The notes: generated from the letters alone by a model not told the origin. Shown: positions 25,600-34,314, numbered from the stretch's first letter. The stretch: DNA of 39,381 nucleotides from JAAYEL01 sp964345835 (GCA_964345835.1 CAYFSL010000008.1:1-39381), one strand, 5' to 3'. Numbers and translations are program-made.

Positions 25600-26559
25600 T
25601 TAGTATTTTAATTCGTAATTGATAGTATTTATCAATTTTTCATTATTCTTAAAAAGCTTATAGTTCTTTTCAAATATCTTTATCGCCCTTGAAAAGTAAA
25701 GTGGAGTTGGTCCTGAGTTATGTGGGGTCATTATCAGGTTGTCTAGATCCCAAAGCTTAGAATCCTCTGGCACTGGTTCAACAGGAAATACATCTAAGTA
25801 GGCTCCCCTTATTTTCTTTGACTCCAAAGCTTCAATGAAATCTTCTTCAACGATTAAGTTCCCACGACCTACATTTATAAAGATAGTTTTTTCATCCATA
25901 AGGTCAAATTTTTCCTTACCAAATAACCTATTAGTTTGGTCTGTTGAAGGTAAAATAGATACGATATAGTCCATGCCAGCTAAATGCTTGTCAAGTTCTG
26001 ATGTTGGGTAAGCCCTATCAAAGTATTGAGGAAGCTCTTGGTTAGCACGATTTCTAACCCCTGTAACATCCATATCAAAAGCCTTAGCTTTTCTTGCAAT
26101 CTCTTTACCAATTGCCCCCATACCTAGGATCAATAACTTTTTACCACTTAGCTCACTATGGTCAATCCAAGGGTCATAAATTCTTTTTTCCTGGTTTCTA
26201 AAAGCTTCGATAAGATTTCTAGAAAACATAATCATTGCACCAAAGACTTGCTCAGCAATTGGCTTTGCATGGACACCACTAGTGTTTGTCAATACAACCC
26301 CCATATCCTTTAGGACATCTAAAGGATATGTATCAACGCCTGCGGAATAGGAGAATATCCACTTAAGATTTTTAAATTCCTTTATCTTTTCTCCATCTAT
26401 TAAGCCACCATTAAATATTATCTCTACCTGATCTTTTTCCTCCTTGATGGCATCAAGTCTTGGATATACCTCCCATTTTTCATCCCCAACAATATGAGGG
26501 AAGGCCTCTTTAATATCATCAACCTTTAGAAATTTATCATTTGTAATAACAGCTATCAT
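25600..26559 (-). CDS. D-isomer-specific 2-hydroxyacid dehydrogenase
   Basis: A 319-aa NAD(P)-dependent oxidoreductase of the 2-hydroxyacid dehydrogenase family. The Rossmann motif GMGAIGKEIARKAKAFDMDVTGV is near residues 145-168. Catalytic Arg is in INVGRGNLIVEEDF, Glu in DVFPVEPVPEDS, and His in MTPHNSGPTP. The substrate cannot be assigned; phosphoglycerate, hydroxypyruvate or branched 2-ketoacids are possible. It is a single gene with a terminator, and RBS AAAGGAG precedes the ATG. Confidence 0.9.
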   Translation of the reverse strand: MIAVITNDKFLKVDDIKEAFPHIVGDEKWEVYPRLDAIKEEKDQVEIIFNGGLIDGEKIKEFKNLKWIFSYSAGVDTYPLDVLKDMGVVLTNTSGVHAKPIAEQVFGAMIMFSRNLIEAFRNQEKRIYDPWIDHSELSGKKLLILGMGAIGKEIARKAKAFDMDVTGVRNRANQELPQYFDRAYPTSELDKHLAGMDYIVSILPSTDQTNRLFGKEKFDLMDEKTIFINVGRGNLIVEEDFIEALESKKIRGAYLDVFPVEPVPEDSKLWDLDNLIMTPHNSGPTPLYFSRAIKIFEKNYKLFKNNEKLINTINYELKY

Positions 26560-26679
26560 ACTTTCTCCTTTCGTATTTTTAAATAATCATTTTATAATTT
26601 ATTTTTTTAGACATAGGTAAGTTTCGAATAGACAATCTATGAATATCCTTAGCTAATATCTATATAATTATATTTAACC

Positions 26680-26727
26680 AAAAAAAAGATAGAGTATCAA
26701 AATTATCTTATCCTGACCCTCTATCTT
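26680..26727 (-). terminator. Terminator of the first NlpC/P60 gene
   Basis: On the minus strand AAGATAGAG (26719-26727) pairs with CTCTATCTT (26686-26694) around a 24-base loop and runs into at least seven T residues. Confidence 0.75.
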
Positions 26728-26749
26728 ATATAATTAATTATTTCTTAAA

Positions 26750-27761
26750 TTAATCAGCTATTCTCTTTATACCATATAGTTCTCTATTAACCCAGTTAGA
26801 ATAAACTGAATCATTTACAATTCCTCTAGAAGGGTTTGATGCGTGAACCATCCTACCATTACCAACATACATAGCTACGTGGTAAATTGATCCTGCAGAC
26901 TTTCCAAAAAACATTAGGTCTCCAGGCTTCATATTGTTAAATGAAACGCTATATCCATGATTATATTGGTATCTTGAAACCCTATTTAAGGTCATGCCTG
27001 CTTGCCTATATGAATAATATACAAGTCCTGAACAGTCAAAAGTATATGGACCTGCTGCTCCCCATCTATATCTACTTCCTACTTTTGATTTAGCTACTTC
27101 TACAGCCTTGTTAGCTATTGAAGCATGATTAGTTTTTGATATACTTGGTTTACTTTGTGAACTAGTAGTATTGCTAGTGTTTTNNNNNNNNNNNNNNNNN
27201 NNNNNNNNNNNNNNNNNNNNNNNNNNNNNNNNNNNNNNNNNNNNNNNNNNNNNNNNNNNNNNNNNNNNNNNNNNNNNNNNNNNTATTGCTAGCTTTTTCA
27301 AAAAATGGAGCCCATATATAGGCTGTTCTTGATTTGTACTCAGTCTTTAGCCACTTGCCTACAAGTTCACCTCTGAAGCTTGCTCCCTTGTTGACCATGC
27401 CAAGAACACTTGACTTAGTTCCTATTCCACTTCTTACGTTTACTCCATTAACCTTAAGTATGTAAAGGTCTTGTTTCGCTTGGCTTGTTCCCTTATTATC
27501 TGCAGGGTTTATCCAAGCTCCTGGCCCATTTGATGTGGATATGTTAATCATATCACCATGTTTTTTATAAATATTGTATGTTCCAGCAGAATAGGTTCCT
27601 CTTGCTCCTCGTCCAGCCTTAGCGTCGTATGCATTCACATACTTATTAACACTATTATTTAACTTGTATTGACCATCAGCCTTAACCACTGAAGGCCCTA
27701 TCGTCGCAAATGATAATGAAAGTGCTAATAAGGAAGCACCGACTTTCTTAAAACTCTTCAT
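26750..27761 (-). CDS. Secreted SH3 - NlpC/P60 peptidoglycan hydrolase, split by an assembly gap
   Basis: One gene read as two frames (27174-27761 and 26750-27301) because the 100 N placeholder at 27184-27283 is not a multiple of three. The N-terminal part has a signal peptide (MKSFKKVGASLLALSLSFA, likely cleaved near VKADG), a wall-binding SH3-like segment (GTYNIYKKHGDMINIS), and a bacterial SH3 domain (KVNGVNVRSGIGTKSSVLG). After the gap comes a Ser/Thr/Asn linker, then NlpC/P60 with Cys in FDCSGLVYYSY, His in YHVAMYVGNG and a third residue in MVHASNP. It should cleave stem-peptide bonds outside the cell. WalR-like boxes lie upstream. True length is unknown until the gap is closed. Confidence 0.88.
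27184..27283. other. Assembly gap (100 N) inside the NlpC/P60 gene
   Basis: Exactly 100 N, the usual placeholder for a gap of unknown size. The same 9-mer TATTGCTAG stands on both flanks (27169-27177 and 27284-27292). It encodes the linker residues ASN and TSN, so a Ser/Asn/Thr repeat probably broke the assembly. Confidence 0.95.
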
Positions 27762-27815
27762 TATATCTCCTCTCTTCTTACAGGATAGCTTGATATAAAA
27801 TCTTCATTTCAAGCC

Positions 27816-27832
27816 TGTAACTTTTTTGTAAC
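27816..27832 (+). promoter_or_regulatory. WalR-box-like site 1 (NlpC/P60 gene)
   Basis: TGTAAC-TTTTT-TGTAAC on the plus strand matches the WalR consensus TGTWAH-N5-TGTWAH. It lies just downstream of the predicted transcription start of the leftward hydrolase gene. Confidence 0.55.
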
Positions 27833-27840
27833 TAAGTATA

Positions 27841-27869
27841 ATATTACTCTTAGTTGCCCTCTAAATCAA
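27841..27869 (-). promoter_or_regulatory. Predicted promoter of the first NlpC/P60 gene
   Basis: On the minus strand, -35 TTGATT (27864-27869), a 17-base spacer and -10 TAATAT (27841-27846), about 80 bases before the ATG. WalR-box-like site 2 begins 7 bases upstream of the -35. Confidence 0.45.
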
Positions 27870-27875
27870 GTGAAG

Positions 27876-27892
27876 ATTACAGAATTATTACA
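27876..27892 (-). promoter_or_regulatory. WalR-box-like site 2 (NlpC/P60 gene)
   Basis: TGTAAT-AATTC-TGTAAT on the minus strand, the gene's own strand, is a perfect match to TGTWAH-N5-TGTWAH. It sits immediately upstream of the -35, where an activator would contact RNA polymerase. Confidence 0.65.
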
Positions 27893-27905
27893 AAATCGGT
27901 GCTTT

Positions 27906-27922
27906 TGTTACATAATTGTAAT
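27906..27922 (+). promoter_or_regulatory. WalR-box-like site 3 (NlpC/P60 gene)
   Basis: TGTTAC-ATAAT-TGTAAT on the plus strand matches the WalR consensus, 13 bases beyond site 2 and just after the end of potD. It adjoins a 14-base AT palindrome at 27919-27932. Confidence 0.5.
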
Positions 27923-27951
27923 TATATAATTATTTGGTTTTTTTCTTTACC

Positions 27952-28986
27952 CTAATCGCTGATTATATCCTGCCAGATCTTATCATAAACCTTTACCTTT
28001 TCTCCTGGATCTCTAAAGGTTTCAAGATTTTTGTGTAAAGATAGGTCTGGGTACGAGGTTTTATCCTTCCTGTCTTCTTCTGGAAGAAGGTCCCTTGCTT
28101 TTGTAACTGGTGTAGAGTATCCAATTGACGCATTTTTAGCAGCGTTTTCTGGGTCAAGCATGAAATTAATGAACTTTTCTGCATTTTCCTTGTTCTTAGC
28201 ATTCTTTGGTATCACCATTGAGTCAATGAAAATATTAGACCCTTCCTTAGGAATTACATATCTTAAATTAGGATCTTCCTTGATAGCATAAGAAGCATCA
28301 CCAGAATACATAACTGTAAGATCTGCTTCGCCATTTATCATGATATCCCTAGTCTCATCAAATTGATAGGCCCTAACCAAAGGCTTTTGCTTAAGTAATT
28401 CAGCCTTAGCCTTTTCCAATTCCTGGTCATTAGTTGAATTCATCGAATATCCCAGCCTTAATAGAGATATGCCTATGGCATCCCTTGAAGATTCCATCAT
28501 TATGATTTTGTCCTTATACTTAGAATTCCAAAGGGCATCCCAGGAATCTATTTCTTCACTTACATTTTCTGAATTGTATACAAGTCCAAGGGTCCCCCAA
28601 AAATAAGGTACGGAATATTCATTATTAGGGTCAAATGTCTGGTTCTTGAATTCCTCGCCTATATTCTTATAATTTGGAATATTTTCAAAGTTTATTTTTT
28701 GAACCATATCTTCCTTAATCATTTTCTCAATCATATAGTCTGAAGGAACTAGTAAATCATATGACACATCTGATTTTTTTAACTTTACATATAGGTCTTC
28801 GTTGGTATTAAAGGTATCATAATTAACCTTTATACCTGTTTCTTTTTCAAACTTTACTATTAAATCCTTATTAATGTATTCGCCCCAGTTATATATATTT
28901 AGGACTTCTTTGTTTTTGTTGCCGCAGCTTGCAAGTCCCAAGACAAAAACAAGCGACAAAAATATTCCTATAATTTTCTTTTTCAT
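27952..28986 (-). CDS. potD: Spermidine/putrescine-binding lipoprotein
   Basis: The extracellular substrate-binding component of the PotABCD polyamine importer. The 344-aa protein has a lipoprotein signal with LASC lipobox (Cys about 21). It then shows the family opening LNIYNWGEYINKDLIVKFEKETGIKV, the ligand-site segments DLLVPSDYMIEKM and VPYFWGTLGLVYN, and the C-terminal KENAEKFINFMLDPENAA. It is the last gene of the operon, 10 bases after potC. No terminator hairpin is evident after its stop codon. Confidence 0.95.
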   Translation of the reverse strand: MKKKIIGIFLSLVFVLGLASCGNKNKEVLNIYNWGEYINKDLIVKFEKETGIKVNYDTFNTNEDLYVKLKKSDVSYDLLVPSDYMIEKMIKEDMVQKINFENIPNYKNIGEEFKNQTFDPNNEYSVPYFWGTLGLVYNSENVSEEIDSWDALWNSKYKDKIIMMESSRDAIGISLLRLGYSMNSTNDQELEKAKAELLKQKPLVRAYQFDETRDIMINGEADLTVMYSGDASYAIKEDPNLRYVIPKEGSNIFIDSMVIPKNAKNKENAEKFINFMLDPENAAKNASIGYSTPVTKARDLLPEEDRKDKTSYPDLSLHKNLETFRDPGEKVKVYDKIWQDIISD

Positions 28987-28996
28987 CCTCTACTCC

Positions 28997-29779
28997 TTAT
29001 TTTTGATCTTTATCATCAGTTTTTATATAGACAATTACCAGCAACAATAGGGTAACTGTAAACATTATTGTTGACATGGCATTGATACTTGGGTTTATTC
29101 CCTTTCTTGCCATCGAATAAACCGTTGTAGATACGGTATTAAGTCCCTGACCCTTGGTGAAAAATGAAATTACAAAGTCATCAATAGACAGGGTGAAAGC
29201 CATCATTGCCCCCGCTATAATCCCCTGCTTTATTTCTGGTATCACAACTAAGAAAAGGGTCTGAATTGGGTTTGCCCCTAGGTCCATTGCAGCCTCACTT
29301 AAGTTTCTATCCATAGTCTTTAGTTTAGGTAAAATGGACAAAATAACATAGGGGGTTGTAAATACAATATGAGATAGGATAAGGGTTGACATCCCAAAAT
29401 TTATCCTAAAAGCTGTGAATAGTACCATAAGTCCAACCGCTATAACTATATCTGGGTTTAGGACTGGAATTTCGTTAACCGCTAATAGTATCTTTTTTTT
29501 CTTCTTGGAAAATTCCATAAGTCCGACCGCTGCAAGGGTGCCTAATACCACTGCAACAATGGTAGTTACAATAGCTATTGTCAAAGTATTTCTCAAGGCT
29601 TCAAGTATGTCCCTATTCTTTAGGAGCTCACCATACCATTTAAAAGAGAAGCCCGTCCATTTCCCCCTGGTCTTTGACTCATTAAACGAATAGGCCATAA
29701 GGACTATAATGGGAGCATATAGGAATAGGTAGACCAGCCACATATAAATCTTTTGAGATAATCTATTTTTACTTTGCAT
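28997..29779 (-). CDS. potC: Polyamine ABC transporter permease PotC
   Basis: The second membrane subunit of the polyamine importer: 260 aa with about six transmembrane segments. The permease-ATPase coupling loop is EAAMDLGANPIQTLFLVVIPEIKQGI near residues 165-190. PotC-type features include YSFNESKTRGKWTGFSFKWY near the N-terminus and SIDDFVISFFTKGQG. It overlaps potB by 11 bases and precedes potD. Confidence 0.94.
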   Translation of the reverse strand: MQSKNRLSQKIYMWLVYLFLYAPIIVLMAYSFNESKTRGKWTGFSFKWYGELLKNRDILEALRNTLTIAIVTTIVAVVLGTLAAVGLMEFSKKKKKILLAVNEIPVLNPDIVIAVGLMVLFTAFRINFGMSTLILSHIVFTTPYVILSILPKLKTMDRNLSEAAMDLGANPIQTLFLVVIPEIKQGIIAGAMMAFTLSIDDFVISFFTKGQGLNTVSTTVYSMARKGINPSINAMSTIMFTVTLLLLVIVYIKTDDKDQK

Positions 29780-30584
29780 TTAGGCCTCCTGTTTCAACAC
29801 TCTCGCTATCAAAGAAAATGGAAATTACAATAAATACCATCAATACCAAGGCAAGGGCTGACCCGTAGTTCCAATCGCCTGTAGTCAAAAATTGCTGTTC
29901 AATGACATTTCCAATCATATTTACCTTGCTTCCTCCCAGGAGCCTGGTAATTTCAAAGGTAGAAATCGCTGGAATAAATACCATGGAAATCCCGGATACA
30001 ACTCCTGGCATGGACATTGGTAGGATAACCTTGAAAAAGGCCTGGCTATTGTTTGCCCCAAGATCGTGGGCAGCTTCGACCAACCTATAGTCCATCTTGT
30101 CCAAGGCCGTATATATAGGAAGAATCATAAATGGCAAAAAGTTATATACCATCCCCAAGGTTACTGCCGACTTGGTATACATAATATCAACCCTACCCAG
30201 CCCCAAATTTGCAAGTATAGAATTTAAGACCCCACTAGGAGAAAGGATTGTAACCCAGGCGTAGGTCCTCAATAGAAAATTCATCCACATAGGAATCATT
30301 ATAAGCATCATGGCCATAGTCCTATACCTCAACTTACTCCTAGAAATAAAGTAGGCCATAGGATATCCGATAATAAGGCATACAAGAGTGGATATAAAGG
30401 CTATAGATACGGAATTATATAGGGTCTTTAAGGTTTTTTTCTCGAAAATTCTCTCAAAATTTTCCCAGGTAAAGGCCCCTGCTGGTGAGGTAAAAGCATA
30501 ATAAGCTATCAATAGCAAGGGGGCAATTATCAATATAAGCATCCATACATTATATGGATATGCCATCCTTCTAATCTTCTTCAT
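29769..30584 (-). CDS. potB: Polyamine ABC transporter permease PotB
   Basis: The first membrane subunit of the polyamine importer: 271 aa with about six transmembrane segments. The coupling loop EAAHDLGANNSQAFFKVILPMSMPGV is near residues 175-200. MNFLLRTYAWVTIL and NFLPFMILPIYTALDKMD are typical of PotB. It overlaps potA by 14 bases and potC by 11, so the subunits are translationally coupled. Confidence 0.94.
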   Translation of the reverse strand: MKKIRRMAYPYNVWMLILIIAPLLLIAYYAFTSPAGAFTWENFERIFEKKTLKTLYNSVSIAFISTLVCLIIGYPMAYFISRSKLRYRTMAMMLIMIPMWMNFLLRTYAWVTILSPSGVLNSILANLGLGRVDIMYTKSAVTLGMVYNFLPFMILPIYTALDKMDYRLVEAAHDLGANNSQAFFKVILPMSMPGVVSGISMVFIPAISTFEITRLLGGSKVNMIGNVIEQQFLTTGDWNYGSALALVLMVFIVISIFFDSESVETGGLNAK

Positions 30585-31629
30585 CGCCTTCGACCTCCCC
30601 CTTTCTCATGACATGGATATTTTCTGGAATAATATTTATCCCCACTTCCTGACCAACTTCCTTGCTATGGGTTGAATGGGCCATATAATCAATCCCATCT
30701 ATATCTACAAATATTTCGTAGTGGACCCCTTTAAATAGGCAGGACTTAACTACTCCCCTAAGCATCCCCTCTTCGGGTTTTGTAAAATCAATATCTTCTG
30801 GACGAATAACTACATCTACATGCTCATTTGGATAAAAGTCATAGTCTACGCAGTCAAATAACCTTCCTGAAAATTCTATCTTATAGTCTTCCGGCATTAC
30901 CCCTTCTAAGATATTTGACTCCCCTATAAATCTTGCAACAAAGTCGTTTATTGGCTCGTTGTATATATCTATTGGACTGCCGATTTGCTGGATTATTCCA
31001 TCATTCATGACTACTATCTTGTCGGACATTGTAAGGGCTTCTTCTTGGTCGTGAGTTACATATATAAAGGTAATTCCCACCCTCTCCTGGATATTCTTAA
31101 GCTCTATTTGCATGTCCTTCCTAAGCTTTAAGTCCAAGGCTCCAAGGGGTTCATCTAGTAGAAGAACCTTGGGTTCATTGACAAGGGCCCTGGCTATTGC
31201 TACCCTCTGTTGCTGGCCACCTGATAGCTGGTCAATCCTTCTTTTTTCAAATCCCTTTAAATTTACAAGCCTTAGCATCTCAAGGACTCTTTCCTCTATT
31301 TCTTTTTTAGGGACCTTCTTTAGCTTTAAGCCAAATGCTATATTATCAAAGACATTTAGGTGGTTAAATAGGGCGTACTTTTGAAAGACCGTATTAATAT
31401 TTCTCTCATAGGCCGGGGTATCCCCTATATCTCTACCATCTACCATAACTGTTCCACTATCCGCTGTTTCAAAGCCACCAATTATCCTTAGGGTGGTTGT
31501 CTTTCCACAGCCTGATGGACCAAGTAGGGTTAAAAATTCATTTTCTTCAATAACTAAATTAATATCATCAAGGACAACTTGACCGTCAAATTCTTTTCTT
31601 ACGTTAATCAACTCTATTGCATTAGCCAT
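30571..31629 (-). CDS. potA: Polyamine ABC transporter ATPase PotA
   Basis: Cytoplasmic ATPase driving polyamine uptake. The 352-aa protein has Walker A LLGPSGCGKTTTLRII near residues 35-50, signature LSGGQQQRVAIARALV, Walker B LLLDEPLGALD and the switch His in YVTHDQEEAL. The C-terminal third is a TOBE regulatory domain (VVIRPEDIDF). It is 9 bases after the XRE-cupin regulator gene. Confidence 0.96.
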   Translation of the reverse strand: MANAIELINVRKEFDGQVVLDDINLVIEENEFLTLLGPSGCGKTTTLRIIGGFETADSGTVMVDGRDIGDTPAYERNINTVFQKYALFNHLNVFDNIAFGLKLKKVPKKEIEERVLEMLRLVNLKGFEKRRIDQLSGGQQQRVAIARALVNEPKVLLLDEPLGALDLKLRKDMQIELKNIQERVGITFIYVTHDQEEALTMSDKIVVMNDGIIQQIGSPIDIYNEPINDFVARFIGESNILEGVMPEDYKIEFSGRLFDCVDYDFYPNEHVDVVIRPEDIDFTKPEEGMLRGVVKSCLFKGVHYEIFVDIDGIDYMAHSTHSKEVGQEVGINIIPENIHVMRKGEVEGDEED

Positions 31630-31638
31630 AATTTCCTC

Positions 31639-32178
31639 CTAAAAGTTGGGTGGGTTGGTAATCCACAGCAACTTACTTCTTCCCTCATTTATATTTTTAA
31701 TTATTCTAGCTTGGTCGGGGGTCAAATAAAAAGTCTCTCCCGCCCTTAGCAAGTACTCCTTATTTCCATATATAAGCATTATCTTCCCCTCTAAGACATA
31801 TCCGAATTCTTCCCCTTCAAAAGGGCTATACTCCTTACTTTCTCCATTTTTTTCAAAGGTAAAAATAACTGGCTCCATAGTATTTTTCTGGGCATTGGGT
31901 ACAATCCACTCCATCTTCATAGCTAATTTTTCGTAATTACCCTCAAAGTAATCATCCTCTGTAAATACTATCTGTTCATCCTTTTCAGCCTTGAAAAATT
32001 CCGACATACTTGTCCCAAGGGCCTCCAAAATATTAGAAAAAGTATCTATACTTGGAGAGGTAAGATCCCTTTCAAGCTGAGATATAAATCCCTTAGTCAA
32101 CTCGGACCTTTCCGAAAGCTCTTCTTGGGTAAGCCCCATCTTTAGCCTTAGATTTTTTATCTTTTCACCTATCTCCAT
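31639..32178 (-). CDS. XRE-family regulator with cupin domain, likely polyamine-responsive
   Basis: A 179-aa cytoplasmic regulator. The helix-turn-helix is at about residues 6-60 (LRLKMGLTQEELSERSELTKGFISQLERDLTSPS). A C-terminal cupin barrel follows at about 100-178 (FGYVLEGKIMLIYGNKEYLLRAGETFYL). This architecture resembles PuuR and the regulators that head many Firmicute pot operons, so it probably senses polyamines and controls its own operon; that is inference from context. It is the first gene of the operon, 9 bases before potA. Confidence 0.9.
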   Translation of the reverse strand: MEIGEKIKNLRLKMGLTQEELSERSELTKGFISQLERDLTSPSIDTFSNILEALGTSMSEFFKAEKDEQIVFTEDDYFEGNYEKLAMKMEWIVPNAQKNTMEPVIFTFEKNGESKEYSPFEGEEFGYVLEGKIMLIYGNKEYLLRAGETFYLTPDQARIIKNINEGRSKLLWITNPPNF

Positions 32179-32229
32179 GACTTCCTCCTTTCACTAAGTA
32201 TTTTTCTTAAAATATTAAACATAGTGTAA

Positions 32230-32257
32230 ATTATAGCAGAAAAATTTATTATTTCAA
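32230..32257 (-). promoter_or_regulatory. Promoter of the regulator-potABCD operon
   Basis: On the minus strand, -35 TTGAAA (32252-32257), a 16-base spacer and -10 TATAAT (32230-32235), about 50 bases before the regulator ATG (RBS AAAGGAGG). Confidence 0.75.
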
Positions 32258-32303
32258 TATAATTGGTTTAGTTTTTAATTTAATTGCTCCATGAAATAAG
32301 CAT

Positions 32304-32328
32304 AAAAAACCAGCCCCTATGAGGCTGG
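32304..32328 (-). terminator. Terminator of the second NlpC/P60 gene
   Basis: On the minus strand CCAGCC (32323-32328) pairs with GGCTGG (32310-32315), followed by six T residues. It insulates the hydrolase gene from the pot operon promoter. Confidence 0.8.
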
Positions 32329-32369
32329 CCTTATTTATCAAATACTTATATTGAATTTAACATCAAGTC

Positions 32370-34259
32370 TTATTTATATTTAAATAAGTCCTTTAACACT
32401 TCTTCAACAGGCATGTTCCTATATCCATCTGGGTCTGATAGGGCCTTACTATTCCAGGTGAATTTCTTGTAGTTCGTTAGGTAATTGCTTGCTGTATTTA
32501 TCCCGCTATCTATCTTGTGGTAATCTTGGAAATAAGTTGACATATAGGATTTAACTAATGCATTAGCCTGGTTTCTGCTATTACCATTTCTATCCCTTGT
32601 TGCCGCAAGCTTAACTCCCATCATTGAACTGTGGGCAACTACAACTGACCCATCAGAGCATTGTCCTACAACTATATAGACGTGGCCGTCTCTAAACATA
32701 ACATCTCCTGCCTGGTAGGAGTCATAGCTCAGTTCTGTGCTATAGCTACCTAGCCCTCTGGACTCTAATAGGTCGCCTGTCTTTCCTGATGTTGTAACCA
32801 TAGGAGCCTGGTTATCAGATGTATTGAATGTGTTGTAATTTACGAATCCAACGAAGCCCGAACAGTCAACTCCCAAAGACCTCTTGTAGGCGTAATTATC
32901 TGGGTCATACTTTTGTCCCTTCTTTGATAGGAAGAAATCTCTCCATTCTTCATGTAACCCTATCCTGGTCGAGTTATTGACCCTTACTGGTCTATACTCA
33001 TCTCTACCCCCACCTAAGATGTAAAGGGTTGACCCCATTGGGGCAATAGCATTTGTCAAATAGTTCTTGATAGTAGAAATACTTCCCTCCACTGGTCTTG
33101 TGACAGCGATTGTTGAAGCTAGTGACTTAACTAGGCTACCATTTATATCGGAATAGGCAATGACATAGTATTTATAAGACTGGCCTAGCCTTCTTCCATC
33201 AAGTTGGATAAAATCCTTACTTACCCTTGCAACCCTCGTAAAGTTCGTGCCCTCCTCTAGAGCTTCATAGACTTCATATCCACTAGCACCATCTATAGGC
33301 TCCCAGCTAAGGACAATCCTTCCATTAGCTGAGCTAGCCATAAACCCTAAGGGTCTTATCTTCGTTATATCTACATTAGGGATTGTAGGCGAAATACTAT
33401 CACTTGTAGAACTTGAATCAACAACTGATTGGTCTTTATTTGGTTTGGACCCTGTTTCCGCTATAGAAACTCCTACCTTTGCATCTGATACAAGGGACTT
33501 ATGGATAAATTTAACCCCATTTTCATAGAACCTATATTGGTCACCAATAAGTACAGAATACTTTAAGCTTGATCCGGCCTTTTTAATATCGATGACTTTG
33601 TTGTTATGGTCTCTTATGTTGGCTAGGTCTTTAACATATCTTGTCTTCGAATATGTATGCTTAATAAGGGGCTTATAAATCTTAGCTTCTCTAGAATTAT
33701 GGGTAAAATACAAATAGTTTTTTTTCTCTATTCCCTTAACAAAGGTCCCCTTATTAACAAGACCAATTATATCTGAAGTCTTAGCATCTCTTATATTAAT
33801 AGCTGTAGTTGCATATCCATTTGACTCCAATGGCTTTTCGGTTAGATAGGAGTAGTAAAGAAATTTAACACCCTTATCATAATACCTATATTGGTTACCT
33901 AGCCTTACAACATATACCTTGTCACCTCTATGCTTTACTCCAATAATATTGTTTTTTTGATCTCTTATATTAACAGAAGCTGTAACGTACATATATTTTG
34001 GGCTATCAAAGCTCAGAACAGATTTATATATCTTAGCCTTCTTCCCCTTGTAGTTTGTATATAGGAAGGTGTTGTCACTTGTCCCTTCAAAATACTCTCC
34101 CTTGTCAACAGTTCCCAATATTTTACCAGTATTATGGTCTCTTACATTTACCCTGCTTTTAGTATATGCGAAACTTACTGCCCCTGCCCTAGAGCCTGCA
34201 ATACTAAAGAAAAAAATAGTCGCAAATACTACAAGCAGGCCTTTAAAATATTTTTTCAT
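32370..34259 (-). CDS. Secreted four-SH3, fibronectin III, NlpC/P60 hydrolase
   Basis: A 629-aa secreted cell-wall protein. Signal peptide covers residues 1-27 (cleavage near SRAGA). Four SH3-like units follow at about 32-83, 90-139, 148-199 and 207-256, each marked by NVRD or NIRD and arranged A-B-A-B. A Ser/Asp-rich linker (260-295), a fibronectin type III-like domain (302-388) and an NlpC/P60-like catalytic domain (about 400-590) complete it. Cys466 (GVDCSGFVGF), His526 (DGHVYIV) and His543 (VVAHSS) form the likely catalytic triad. LYILGGGRDEY before the domain is like clostridial hydrolases. It probably binds wall glycan through the SH3 repeats and cuts stem peptides. It follows the ABC exporter by 85 bases and has a WalR-box-like promoter. 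Confidence 0.88.
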   Translation of the reverse strand: MKKYFKGLLVVFATIFFFSIAGSRAGAVSFAYTKSRVNVRDHNTGKILGTVDKGEYFEGTSDNTFLYTNYKGKKAKIYKSVLSFDSPKYMYVTASVNIRDQKNNIIGVKHRGDKVYVVRLGNQYRYYDKGVKFLYYSYLTEKPLESNGYATTAINIRDAKTSDIIGLVNKGTFVKGIEKKNYLYFTHNSREAKIYKPLIKHTYSKTRYVKDLANIRDHNNKVIDIKKAGSSLKYSVLIGDQYRFYENGVKFIHKSLVSDAKVGVSIAETGSKPNKDQSVVDSSSTSDSISPTIPNVDITKIRPLGFMASSANGRIVLSWEPIDGASGYEVYEALEEGTNFTRVARVSKDFIQLDGRRLGQSYKYYVIAYSDINGSLVKSLASTIAVTRPVEGSISTIKNYLTNAIAPMGSTLYILGGGRDEYRPVRVNNSTRIGLHEEWRDFFLSKKGQKYDPDNYAYKRSLGVDCSGFVGFVNYNTFNTSDNQAPMVTTSGKTGDLLESRGLGSYSTELSYDSYQAGDVMFRDGHVYIVVGQCSDGSVVVAHSSMMGVKLAATRDRNGNSRNQANALVKSYMSTYFQDYHKIDSGINTASNYLTNYKKFTWNSKALSDPDGYRNMPVEEVLKDLFKYK

Positions 34260-34285
34260 TAGCCTACCTCCCGTATATTACGACT

Positions 34286-34314
34286 ATTATATAAAGATTA
34301 CAGAAATATTACAA
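34286..34314 (-). promoter_or_regulatory. Promoter of the second NlpC/P60 gene
   Basis: On the minus strand, -10 TATAAT (34286-34291) with a 17-base spacer to TTGTAA (34309-34314), which overlaps a WalR-box-like half site. RBS GGGAGG precedes the ATG. Confidence 0.6.
34297..34313 (-). promoter_or_regulatory. WalR-box-like site of the second NlpC/P60 gene
   Basis: TGTAAT-ATTTC-TGTAAT on the gene's strand matches TGTWAH-N5-TGTWAH exactly. A third, imperfect half site TGTAGA (34319-34324) continues the same 11-base spacing. Confidence 0.65.

Noticed and set aside
26750..27301. Separate NlpC/P60 gene starting at 27301
   Set aside because: That start is a TTG whose first codons overlap the SH3 gene and run into N. 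The frame change is produced by the 100-base placeholder, so both halves belong to one gene.
32179..32229. CACTA/TAGTG arms in the pot operon leader as an operator
   Set aside because: The arms are only 5 bases and far apart, too weak to separate from chance.
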